A stretch of DNA of 64,000 nucleotides from Sediminibacterium sp. Its GTDB lineage: Bacteria > Bacteroidota > Bacteroidia > Chitinophagales > Chitinophagaceae. Shown piece by piece: positions 1-7,474 of the stretch (its first letter is position 1; the number at the start of each line of letters is the position of its first letter). Below the pieces are notes generated by a model, which saw only the letters and a program-made list of their open reading frames with translations, ran no database searches and was not told the DNA's origin. The stretch covers positions 616,458 to 680,457 of the forward strand of contig NZ_JAUYTR010000011.1 of assembly GCF_030695065.1 (NCBI RefSeq). Reading direction: 5' to 3'. The translations under genes and the position numbers were made by a program.

Positions 1-700
1 TCTTATAAAAAGGCAAAATATTTGCTAAATCAGGGGTTACACAGTATTCAAGGTCTTTTTCTAAGCCATATTGTGCCAATCGATGCCAATGAGTAGTATT
101 CCTTATGAATCCTTTTAAATCGTTCTTATGCAACTGGTACATATTCGCTGCCATTAAACTGCTATCGCAATGAATTGTAAAATGCGCTTTTACTCTTTCA
201 ATTACAGCTCCAGCAAATAAAGTATCTTCTAAATTAAATTTGTCTTTCCATGCAGAACAGCCGAGGATTACATTCTTTTTTTGTGCAATCAAATGACTAC
301 AAAGCGCAGATAAATTTGGGAAGGACCCAGTTACCACTTCCGCAGCACCATTTTGCAAAGCCATATGCAATAACTTAGTACCATTGGTAGTAGTGAGTAC
401 TAAAGTTTTTCCTTCAATAAATTCACGTGGATACTCGGCGGGTGAATTTCCATGGGCTAACCCAGGAATAATTTTCCCATCTCTTTCACCAGCAGTAATT
501 CCCCCAGTATTTTTTCCAATCTGAATGCATTTATCTACTGTATCTACAGGTATTACTCTAGTAGCTCCATTATACAAAGCAGTTGCAATGGTAGAAGTTG
601 CTCTGAATACATCAATCACTACCACTATGCTATTGCTAATATCATAAATGTCTAATAAACGAGGAGATAATACAGTATGTAAAACAGGTTTTGTGCTCAT
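1..700 (-). CDS. comB: 2-phosphosulfolactate phosphatase family protein (C-terminus outside window)
   Basis: From the ATG at 700 the frame stays open to the window edge, giving 233 visible codons with the C-terminus missing. The translation has the ComB signatures VIDVFRATST (residues 28-37), GERDG (71-75) and TTTNGT (103-108). The family hydrolyses 2-phosphosulfolactate to sulfolactate with Mg2+. In methanogens this serves coenzyme M synthesis; the role in Bacteroidota is not settled. It is cytoplasmic, with no signal peptide. A TATATTTG box lies 6 nt before the ATG and 2 nt after the stop of the upstream alkyltransferase-like gene. The gene therefore probably has its own promoter and an almost leaderless message. 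Confidence 0.88.
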   Translation of the reverse strand, partial: MSTKPVLHTVLSPRLLDIYDISNSIVVVIDVFRATSTIATALYNGATRVIPVDTVDKCIQIGKNTGGITAGERDGKIIPGLAHGNSPAEYPREFIEGKTLVLTTTNGTKLLHMALQNGAAEVVTGSFPNLSALCSHLIAQKKNVILGCSAWKDKFNLEDTLFAGAVIERVKAHFTIHCDSSLMAANMYQLHKNDLKGFIRNTTHWHRLAQYGLEKDLEYCVTPDLANILPFYK

Positions 701-706
701 GGGGCG

Positions 707-714
707 CAAATATA
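707..714 (-). promoter_or_regulatory. -7 box (TATATTTG) of comB
   Basis: Exact match to the Bacteroidota -7 consensus TAnnTTTG. Only six bases separate it from the comB ATG at 700, so transcription should begin at or within a few bases of the start codon. No clear -33 element was identified. Confidence 0.55.
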
Positions 715-716
715 CT

Positions 717-1091
717 TCAAGATAATTCTACAGCAGGGTCCCAGAATTTTTTTTCAAAGTCTACCACCTGATCATCCACTACTTTAACTTTTTCTTTGGC
801 CAACAATTCTTCCATTTTGGTGGGGGTAGCAAAATGCATTTTACCAGAAAGCAAGCCCTTTCTATTGACAACTCTATGAGCAGGAATAGTAGGATTGGAA
901 TGCGCTGCATTCATAGCCCATCCCACCATTCGGGCACTCATTTTAGTTCCTAAGAAATGGGCAATAGCGCCATAGGAAGTTACCCTTCCTTTCGGAATTA
1001 ATTTAGCCACTTCAAAAACTTGTTCAAAAAATGAAAGGTCTTTAGCGCCACTGGGTAAAATACTCTTTAATTTTTCAGCTGATTTTTTCAT
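717..1091 (-). CDS. Alkyltransferase-like protein (ATL, MGMT family without active Cys)
   Basis: A 124-aa protein matching the DNA-binding domain of O6-alkylguanine-DNA alkyltransferase: GRVTSYGAIA (residues 35-44), ARMVGWAM (53-60) and the active-site segment PAHRV (70-74). The catalytic cysteine of PCHRV is alanine here, so it cannot accept an alkyl group. ATL proteins of this kind bind O6-alkylguanine, flip it out and hand the lesion to nucleotide excision repair. The length fits the single-domain ATL class and no N-terminal Ada or MGMT domain is present. It lies 30 nt downstream of the DUF5522 gene and is probably cotranscribed from trmB. Confidence 0.88.
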   Translation of the reverse strand: MKKSAEKLKSILPSGAKDLSFFEQVFEVAKLIPKGRVTSYGAIAHFLGTKMSARMVGWAMNAAHSNPTIPAHRVVNRKGLLSGKMHFATPTKMEELLAKEKVKVVDDQVVDFEKKFWDPAVELS

Positions 1092-1121
1092 ACTGTTAGC
1101 TCAATAAAAGTATATTAAAAA

Positions 1122-1313
1122 CTACTCAGTATTCGCTTTTTCTTCTAACAATGAAGATCGTTTTGGTTCTGGCACCGATTCATATTCATAAGGACAATGT
1201 CTGCATCCATAACCACAACAATGTCCCTTATTTAAATGATACTCGGCCGTAAATACCATGTATCCTTTTTCGTCATAATAAAAATCTTTACCCTCAATCA
1301 GATTCCTGTTCAC
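1122..1313 (-). CDS. DUF5522-type small cysteine-rich protein
   Basis: A 63-aa protein starting at GTG 1313; no upstream ATG fits. It has a compact Cys/His cluster HCCGYGCRHCPY (residues 31-42) that looks able to bind a metal. The pattern 'GxGCRHCPY' is that of the small DUF5522 family, whose function is unknown. Its start overlaps the 3' end of trmB by 20 nt, so it is probably translationally coupled to trmB. Recognition of the family is from motif memory, not a search. Confidence 0.75.
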   Translation of the reverse strand: MNRNLIEGKDFYYDEKGYMVFTAEYHLNKGHCCGYGCRHCPYEYESVPEPKRSSLLEEKANTE

Positions 1314-1998
1314 TTATCAATTGTTTTAAAATTTCATCTTTTTCAATTGGAATGGGTTTGTCTACTGTAAAACAACAGTAATGAATTCTGTTGCTTCCAG
1401 CAATATCCAATCCTTCGTAATGCGTTTTAATTTGCAGTTCTGGTTTTACAGAAGCTGCAGCATAAACATTGTCAGAAGATGCTAACAAATTAAGTTGGAA
1501 TAAGTTGATTACAGTTAAAGTAAATTCGTAAAGGTCGGGACTATCTGTTTTAAGGTGAACTAAGCCGCCGTTTTGCAGAATGGTCTGGTACAAACGCAGG
1601 AACCTTGGATGTGTGAGCCTTTTTTTAAATCGAGAACCCCTTAATTGGGGGTCGGGAAAAGTAATCCAGATTTCCGCTACTTCGCCCGGTTTAAAATAAT
1701 CGGTGATTTTATCAATATGCGAACGAACAAATGCAACATTATTCAATCCCTCATCAATAGCCGTTTTAGCGCCACGCCAAATACGATTTCCTTTTATGTC
1801 TATGCCTATAAAATTCCTTTCCAAATACATTCTTCCTAAACCAACTGCATATTCTCCTTTACCACAGGCCAATTCAAGGGTAATGGCATGATCATTCTTA
1901 AAAAAGGTAGCCCAATTGCCCTTCATATCCTGCGGATACTCCAACACATTAGGAAAAGATTTAATTGCTTCGAAACGGATGAGTTTTTTTTGGCCCAT
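1294..1998 (-). CDS. trmB: tRNA (guanine-N7-)-methyltransferase
   Basis: Forms m7G46 in the variable loop of tRNAs using S-adenosylmethionine. Visible motifs are the SAM-binding segment LELACGKGEYAVGLG, the FPDPQ segment followed by FKKRLTHPRFL (the family's FPDPW-KKRH region), and TDSPDLYEF (family TDxxxY). The frame opens at 2028, but the ATG at 1998 (MGQKKLIRF) is preferred. It gives 234 aa, near the usual family length, and avoids a hydrophobic ten-residue extension. A near-match to the -7 consensus (TATCTTCG) lies at 2004-2011, just upstream of it. It heads a minus-strand run with the DUF5522 and ATL genes. Confidence 0.92.
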   Translation of the reverse strand: MGQKKLIRFEAIKSFPNVLEYPQDMKGNWATFFKNDHAITLELACGKGEYAVGLGRMYLERNFIGIDIKGNRIWRGAKTAIDEGLNNVAFVRSHIDKITDYFKPGEVAEIWITFPDPQLRGSRFKKRLTHPRFLRLYQTILQNGGLVHLKTDSPDLYEFTLTVINLFQLNLLASSDNVYAAASVKPELQIKTHYEGLDIAGSNRIHYCCFTVDKPIPIEKDEILKQLISEQESD

Positions 1999-2058
1999 AA
2001 ACGCGAAGATAAAGGTTGGATTTAACATTTAAAACAAGCCCTAAATTGAAATGCCCCC

Positions 2059-2066
2059 TACCTTTG
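2059..2066 (+). promoter_or_regulatory. -7 box (TACCTTTG) of metal-related operon
   Basis: Exact TAnnTTTG match four bases before the GTG at 2071. It suggests a leaderless or nearly leaderless message. No convincing -33 motif at the usual spacing was seen. Confidence 0.5.
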
Positions 2067-2070
2067 CAAG

Positions 2071-2457
2071 GTGAAAAGAGTTGGATTGATATTATTGTTC
2101 TGCATTTATGCTGCTGCCAGTTTTGGTGTTGGCATCAAACAGTTCTATTGCTGCAACCAACTAAAGTCTACCACCATCAGTTACGCAGCAGTATCAGAAA
2201 ACAGCTGTGGCATGAGCCATAAAATGAAAGACTGCTGCAAAACCAAAGTAAAATTTGTTAAATCACAGGATACTCATTTTGCAAAAACGGGTTTAACTAG
2301 TATGCCTTCGCTTGAATTGCATACGAATACTACTTCTTTTTATTCAATCAACCAATTGGTTAGTTACAAAGGGGCTATTGCAGTACCACAAAGCAATCCT
2401 CCACCACTGCAAACCAGCATACCGCTCTACCAATTTTATTGCAATTACAGAATTTGA
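2071..2457 (+). CDS. HYC_CC_PP-type exported protein of unknown function
   Basis: A 128-aa protein starting with GTG, with an N-terminal signal-like hydrophobic stretch (VGLILLFCIYAAASFG). It has three sparse landmarks: FYCC near residue 28, DCCKTK near residue 55 and NPPPL near residue 112. These match the pattern after which Bacteroidota HYC_CC_PP proteins are named. Such proteins sit next to copper and heavy-metal genes. That is also the case here, since a metal-binding-repeat protein and an HMA-bearing TonB receptor follow on the same strand. The cysteines suggest metal contact in the envelope, but no biochemical role is known. Confidence 0.7.
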   Translation: MKRVGLILLFCIYAAASFGVGIKQFYCCNQLKSTTISYAAVSENSCGMSHKMKDCCKTKVKFVKSQDTHFAKTGLTSMPSLELHTNTTSFYSINQLVSYKGAIAVPQSNPPPLQTSIPLYQFYCNYRI

Positions 2458-2476
2458 TACTCATCTTTCTTAGTGT

Positions 2477-2502
2477 GATACTACGCATTCTTATGTAGTA
2501 TC
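2477..2502 (+). repeat. Hairpin, 8-bp perfect arms
   Basis: GATACTAC (2477-2484) and GTAGTATC (2495-2502) are exact inverted repeats around a 10-nt loop, between the HYC_CC_PP gene and the metal-binding-repeat gene. No U-run follows, so it is better read as an operator or mRNA hairpin than as a terminator. Confidence 0.4.
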
Positions 2503-2553
2503 TATTGGCGTTATTATACCGCATCTTCTTTATCAAACATAAATTAAACCAAC

Positions 2554-2844
2554 ATGAAAAAAACCATCATGCTAGTATTAGCAGGTTTCTTAAGCCTTGC
2601 TACCTATGCACAACAAACTGCACCAAAGCAAGACAGTACAAAAGCCACCCATTCTTGCCCAATGCATCCAGAAATTACTGGAACAGAAAAAGACAAATGC
2701 AGCAAATGTAAAATGGCTTTAACACCGGTAAAACAATATGTATGCCCAATGCATGCAGATATTACCAGTACTAAAAAAGATGCAAAATGCAGTAAATGCG
2801 GTATGGCTTTAAAAGAAGCAAAGCCTGCGCATAGCAAGCATTAA
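2554..2844 (+). CDS. Exported heavy-metal-binding-domain protein with two repeats
   Basis: A 96-aa protein with a Sec signal peptide (cleavage expected after TYAQ) followed by two copies of a short metal-binding module. Each copy has CPMH-x-(D/E)-IT near its start and CSKC-x-MAL at its end, at residues about 34-57 and 65-89. This is the heavy-metal-binding (HMBD) pattern found in CusB-like and P-type ATPase N-termini. The C-terminus ends in HSKH. A periplasmic copper or related metal chaperone role is inferred. The next gene, a TonB receptor with an HMA domain, supports this. Confidence 0.8.
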   Translation: MKKTIMLVLAGFLSLATYAQQTAPKQDSTKATHSCPMHPEITGTEKDKCSKCKMALTPVKQYVCPMHADITSTKKDAKCSKCGMALKEAKPAHSKH

Positions 2845-2850
2845 TTCATT

Positions 2851-2886
2851 ATTTCCTGACACAACATAATGTGTCAGGAAATTTTT
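2851..2886 (+). terminator. Intrinsic terminator after metal-binding-repeat gene
   Basis: A perfect 13-bp stem (2851-2863 with 2870-2882), a six-base loop and then a short T-run. It sits between the metal-binding-repeat gene and the TonB receptor, so it probably sets a lower level of receptor transcription by partial termination. Confidence 0.75.
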
Positions 2887-2899
2887 AAAATAGAAGAAG

Positions 2900-5458
2900 A
2901 TGAAAAAAAATATATTCGGGTTATTGGTATTACTATTATTAACTACTACCAATGCAGTAACCGCACAAACAACCGATACTAGTGCAACCACCATACAGTT
3001 CAGAGTAGAAGGCGCCTGCGAAATGTGTAAGGAAAGAATTGAAGAAGCAACTAAAGGTAAAGGGGTACAAAAAGCAGATTGGGACATTGCGTCAAAAATG
3101 TTGACCCTACATTATTTTCCTGCTTTAGTGAATATTAATAAAATTAAAAACAGAATTGTAGAAGCAGGACACGACTTACTGAATAAGAAAGCGAAAGACA
3201 ATGTGTACAACGAATTACCCGAATGTTGTCATTATCGCGATGAAAATAAAAAAGCACATGATGCAGAAAATATCAATACCGACGAAGTAAGAGGAATCGT
3301 ATTGGAAGCCGATAAAAAAGGACAATTCAATCCATTGTACCAAGCATCAATTAAATGGTTGAATACAGAAAGAGGAGTGCTCACCGATAGTCTAGGATAT
3401 TTTAGTATTCCAATGACAACCAGCTCAAATAGATTAATCATCAGTTATGTAGGCTACCAATCAGACACATTTACTGTTGAAAATCCGTCTACTTTAAAAG
3501 TGATATTAGCAGACGATCAACAATTACAAAACGTAACGGTAACCAACTCACGCAGATCAACTTATATCAGCACCATTAGCCCCATACGATCAGAAATCAT
3601 GACAGCTAAAGAGTTATTGAAAGCAGCCTGTTGTAATTTGAGTGAAAGCTTTGAAACCAATCCATCGGTAGATGTATCGTATAACGATGCGGTAACAGGG
3701 TCAAAGCAAATACAGCTATTGGGCCTAAGCGGCAACTATACTCAATTGACCGTAGAAAATTTACCTGGGCCAAGGGGATTAGCCACTCCACTAGGACTTA
3801 ACTCAATAGCAGGACCTTGGATTGAATCTATTCAATTAACCAAAGGAGTAGGATCAGTTGCCAATGGATTCGAAAGCATTGCCGGACAAATTAATGTAGA
3901 ATTAAAAAAGCCCGCAGTAGGAGAAAGACTCTTGGCCAATATTTATATTAATGAATTTGGAAAGACCGATTTAAACTTAAATCTTCAAACCAAACTAACT
4001 GAAAAATGGTCTGCGGGATTATTATTGCACGATAATTTTTTAAATAACAGCAATATCGATTTTAATAAAGACGGATTTAGGGATTTACCTACAGGCAACC
4101 AGTTCAGCATGGTAAATAGGTACCAATACAACGATTCAAAAGGCTGGATGGCACAGATGGGCATCAAAGTAATGAAAGACAACAAAACAGGCGGACAAAC
4201 CAGTTTTAATCCAAAGCAACATCAGAATTCTAATAGCATTTATGGTTTAGGAATCAATACGAATCGATATGAAGGCTTTGCAAAAATTGGATATGTATTT
4301 CCACAAAAAGTATACAAGAGTATTGGTTTGCAAATTGCAGCTATCAACCATGACCAAGAATCTTATTTTGGCAAAACCATTTACAATGCCAATCAAAAAA
4401 GCTTCTACAGTAATTTGATTTACCAAAGCATCATTGGAAACACCAATCATAAGTTTAGAACAGGATTGAGTTTACAAAACGATAATTACAATGAATTATT
4501 TAATACCACCAATTACCAAAGAAGAGAAACTGTAGCAGGTGCATTTTTTGAATACACGTATACTGCATCAGAAAAACTCAGTGTAGTTGCAGGTATCAGA
4601 GGAGATCACAATAATTTATTTGGCGCATTCCTAACACCTAGATTGCATATTCGATACGAACCATTTAAAGGAAGTATTTTTAGAATTAGTGCAGGAAGAG
4701 GACAAAGAACCGCCAATATTTTTGCAGAGAATACAGGCATACTGGTAAGTGCAAGGCAGTTAAATATTATTGGTGCCGGTACAGGAAAAGCATATGGTCT
4801 AGATCCAGAAATTGCTTGGAATAGAGGTATTAGCTTTGATCAATCCTTTAGACTATTCAACAGAAAAGCCAGCTTAGCAATCGACTATTTTAGAAATGAT
4901 TTTACCAATCAAGTAGTAACCGATTTGGAAACCACCAATGAAATTCGTTTTTACAATTTGAAAGGGAAATCCTACTCCAATAGTTTTCAAACAGAGTTGA
5001 GTATGGAACCAATTAGTCAATTAGAAGTTAAAATGGCTTATCGCTTTTTTGATGTAAAAACAACATATGGCAATGAATTATTACAAAGACCTTTTGTATC
5101 TCAACATAGGGCCTTCTTAAGTTTGGACTATACAACAGGTAATAATTGGAAATTCAATTATACCATTACTTACAATGGGCAAAAGCGAATTCCTTCTACA
5201 TTGAGTAATCCAATTCAATTTCAAAGAGAAGCCATGTCGCCCGATTTTTATTTAATGGCGGCACAAATAAGCAAGACCCTTGGAAAAAATAAATCGATGG
5301 ATTTTTATATAGGAGCAGAAAACATTACGAACTTTTTTCAACAAGGGGTGATTGTATCCGCTGCAAATCCGTTCGGTCCTTATTTTGATGCATCACTCGT
5401 ATGGGGCCCCATCAACGGAAGAATGTTGTATGCAGGTTGGAGAATGCGATTGAAATAA
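2900..5458 (+). CDS. TonB-dependent receptor with N-terminal HMA-like domain
   Basis: An 852-aa outer-membrane receptor. In order: signal peptide (1-23), a heavy-metal-associated-like domain (about 30-95) with the CEMC metal site at C40/C43, a PECCHY segment (residues 108-112), a carboxypeptidase-regulatory-like beta domain (about 130-205), a plug (about 225-340) with LLGLSGNYTQLTVENLPGPR, and a beta-barrel ending in YAGWRMRLK. The HMA module is that of copper chaperones and Cu-ATPases. Its fusion to an outer-membrane receptor, and the metal-related neighbours, suggest copper binding or uptake. The substrate is inferred. The gene ends one base before the convergent dctA-like gene. Confidence 0.85.
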   Translation: MKKNIFGLLVLLLLTTTNAVTAQTTDTSATTIQFRVEGACEMCKERIEEATKGKGVQKADWDIASKMLTLHYFPALVNINKIKNRIVEAGHDLLNKKAKDNVYNELPECCHYRDENKKAHDAENINTDEVRGIVLEADKKGQFNPLYQASIKWLNTERGVLTDSLGYFSIPMTTSSNRLIISYVGYQSDTFTVENPSTLKVILADDQQLQNVTVTNSRRSTYISTISPIRSEIMTAKELLKAACCNLSESFETNPSVDVSYNDAVTGSKQIQLLGLSGNYTQLTVENLPGPRGLATPLGLNSIAGPWIESIQLTKGVGSVANGFESIAGQINVELKKPAVGERLLANIYINEFGKTDLNLNLQTKLTEKWSAGLLLHDNFLNNSNIDFNKDGFRDLPTGNQFSMVNRYQYNDSKGWMAQMGIKVMKDNKTGGQTSFNPKQHQNSNSIYGLGINTNRYEGFAKIGYVFPQKVYKSIGLQIAAINHDQESYFGKTIYNANQKSFYSNLIYQSIIGNTNHKFRTGLSLQNDNYNELFNTTNYQRRETVAGAFFEYTYTASEKLSVVAGIRGDHNNLFGAFLTPRLHIRYEPFKGSIFRISAGRGQRTANIFAENTGILVSARQLNIIGAGTGKAYGLDPEIAWNRGISFDQSFRLFNRKASLAIDYFRNDFTNQVVTDLETTNEIRFYNLKGKSYSNSFQTELSMEPISQLEVKMAYRFFDVKTTYGNELLQRPFVSQHRAFLSLDYTTGNNWKFNYTITYNGQKRIPSTLSNPIQFQREAMSPDFYLMAAQISKTLGKNKSMDFYIGAENITNFFQQGVIVSAANPFGPYFDASLVWGPINGRMLYAGWRMRLK

Positions 5459-6688
5459 TTAATAGTCATTTATATCGTGTTTATGAAATGCCTTGTGCAT
5501 TCTTCCACGATCGAACATTTTCTCATTGTTCGCAATAAATATAGTAGCAACGCCATTACCAATAAAATTGGTGATGGCCCTTGCTTCAGACATAAAACGA
5601 TCCACACCAAGCAAGAGTGCTAATCCTTCAATAGGAATTACTTTAGTGGCCGCAAGTGTAGAAGCCAATATAATAAAACCACTTCCCGTAACGCCAGCAG
5701 CGCCCTTTGAAGTAACCATCAAAATACCAATAATGGTAATGATTTGTTCCATATTTAAGGTGACGTCAAATACTTGCGCTAAAAAAACAATGGCCATTGA
5801 CAAATAAATAGAAGTGCCATCTAAATTAAAAGAGTAACCTGCGGGAACCACCAATCCTACTACCGATTTATGGCAACCCATATGTTCTAACTTTTCCATT
5901 AATGAGGGCAATGCTGCTTCAGAAGAAGAGGTACCCAATACAATCAGCAATTCATTTTTGATATACCCCAAGAATTTCCAAATACTGATTTTATAATAGC
6001 GTAATACGCTGCCTAAAATCAAGAAAATAAATAAGGCCATGGTAATATAAACACAAGCCATTAGTTTACCCAGCGGCAATAAGGTTGCCACACCATATTT
6101 GCCAATAGTATAAGCCATTCCGCCAAAAGCCCCAATAGGGGCTAACTTCATCACCCAGTGCAATCCTTTGAAAACATATTTGGAACTAAAATAAAACCCG
6201 CGCAAAATCTTGTCTTTATATGTTGACTTGCTAATGATAATTCCAGACACAATTGCCAAAATCAATACTTGTATAGTAATATTATCTTTAAAAAATTGTA
6301 CCCAGGAAATAGAAATTGGCGCACCACTGTATGTAGAAATATCTCCCTTATTTACGGCAGCTGTATTTACACCAGCACCCGGCTCAAATAAAAATGCTAC
6401 CCCTAATCCAATTAATAAAGCAAGTGTAGTTACAATTTCAAAATACAAAATGGCTTTACCGCCCACTTTACCTACCTTCTTTAAATCGCCCATACCACAA
6501 ATACCCGTGACAATGGTTAACAATATAATAGGGTTAATAAATAGTTTAATGATGTCTATAAAGTACTTACCCAAGGGCTGCATGGCCACACCCTGCTCCG
6601 GAAAAAAATGACCCAACAAAATACCTGCAGTGATGGCAAACAAAACCCAAAATGTTAGGTTGGTAGCAATTTTCTTAACCATAATCAC
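5459..6688 (-). CDS. Dicarboxylate/amino acid:cation symporter (DAACS family)
   Basis: A 409-aa inner-membrane carrier of the DctA/GltP family. The family's features are visible: multiple hydrophobic helices, the serine-rich re-entrant hairpin GTSSSEAALP, the helix motif AGYSFNLDGTSIY, and the C-terminal core RFMSEARAITNFIGNGVAT. The substrate class is C4-dicarboxylates, glutamate or aspartate with H+ or Na+. It is the last gene of a susC-susD-hydrolase-transporter run and begins 20 nt after the hydrolase stop. Context suggests it imports an acid released or bound by that system. The start could equally be Met3 (6682). Confidence 0.9.
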   Translation of the reverse strand: MIMVKKIATNLTFWVLFAITAGILLGHFFPEQGVAMQPLGKYFIDIIKLFINPIILLTIVTGICGMGDLKKVGKVGGKAILYFEIVTTLALLIGLGVAFLFEPGAGVNTAAVNKGDISTYSGAPISISWVQFFKDNITIQVLILAIVSGIIISKSTYKDKILRGFYFSSKYVFKGLHWVMKLAPIGAFGGMAYTIGKYGVATLLPLGKLMACVYITMALFIFLILGSVLRYYKISIWKFLGYIKNELLIVLGTSSSEAALPSLMEKLEHMGCHKSVVGLVVPAGYSFNLDGTSIYLSMAIVFLAQVFDVTLNMEQIITIIGILMVTSKGAAGVTGSGFIILASTLAATKVIPIEGLALLLGVDRFMSEARAITNFIGNGVATIFIANNEKMFDRGRMHKAFHKHDINDY

Positions 6689-6708
6689 AATTAATATTGA
6701 AGGAAAAA

Positions 6709-7446
6709 TTAATGAACAACCTCATTGACTACTTTAACACAAAACTGAATTTCCTCATTGGTTAATTGCATTATCCTAAAGGTTTCACCATCTTTATCTA
6801 AATAGTTATAAACAGTAGCAAACTTATCGGGTAACCGTCCAGTGATTTTCTTTACAAAGCTTAATGCAATTAAAAAAGTACCCAAATTAGAAGGATGTGA
6901 TCCATCAGAATGAAATAAGTTCATCCCAGGGTTTGTTTTTCTCGCTAATGCCCAACTATCGCCAACAGGAACAACTGTTGCGCCAACTTTTGTTGCCAAA
7001 GATTGATACACCTCACTTATTTGGGGCTGGGTCTCTGGTGTTTTTTCACGTGCCCAAGTGCTGTACAGATAAGGTTTGGCACCAACATTTTGGATATAAT
7101 TGCAAAACAATTGCCCATATAAAAATAAACTGTCTTTATATTGAATTGGCCACATGCTATTATCTTGCACAACAACTATATCAAATTTATTAGTAGCAAT
7201 AAGCTCTTTTGATTTTAACCCCCTTAAGCCTTTCCAATGCTCTCCCAAATTTGCGCCACCAACAGTAGATTTTCTACATATGATTTTGGTATTCATACTA
7301 TCTGTAATCAATCCAATCATTTGGGAGAGATTATTATAATAAACGTAACTATTCCCAACAAATAAAACCCGAACAGTGTCTTTTTTTTCAGCAGCAAATA
7401 CAGTTACTGAAATAAACAAAAATAGAACTGTGATATTTTTTTTCAT
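6709..7446 (-). CDS. Exported SGNH/GDSL-type hydrolase (DUF4886-like)
   Basis: A 245-aa protein with a Sec signal peptide (to about residue 19). Block I is FVGNSYVYYNN, where the nucleophile Ser is in GNSY rather than GDSL. A block with DIVVVQDNS follows, and block V is FHSDGSHPSN with the Asp and His of the triad. This arrangement fits the DUF4886 branch of SGNH hydrolases, which act as carbohydrate or small-ester deacylases. It is probably periplasmic or outer-membrane associated. It lies between susD and a dicarboxylate symporter with 20-28 nt gaps, so release of an acyl or organic acid group from an imported ligand is plausible but unproven. Confidence 0.8.
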   Translation of the reverse strand: MKKNITVLFLFISVTVFAAEKKDTVRVLFVGNSYVYYNNLSQMIGLITDSMNTKIICRKSTVGGANLGEHWKGLRGLKSKELIATNKFDIVVVQDNSMWPIQYKDSLFLYGQLFCNYIQNVGAKPYLYSTWAREKTPETQPQISEVYQSLATKVGATVVPVGDSWALARKTNPGMNLFHSDGSHPSNLGTFLIALSFVKKITGRLPDKFATVYNYLDKDGETFRIMQLTNEEIQFCVKVVNEVVH

Positions 7447-7474
7447 ACGAATAAACCCTTAGTATTTACACAAA

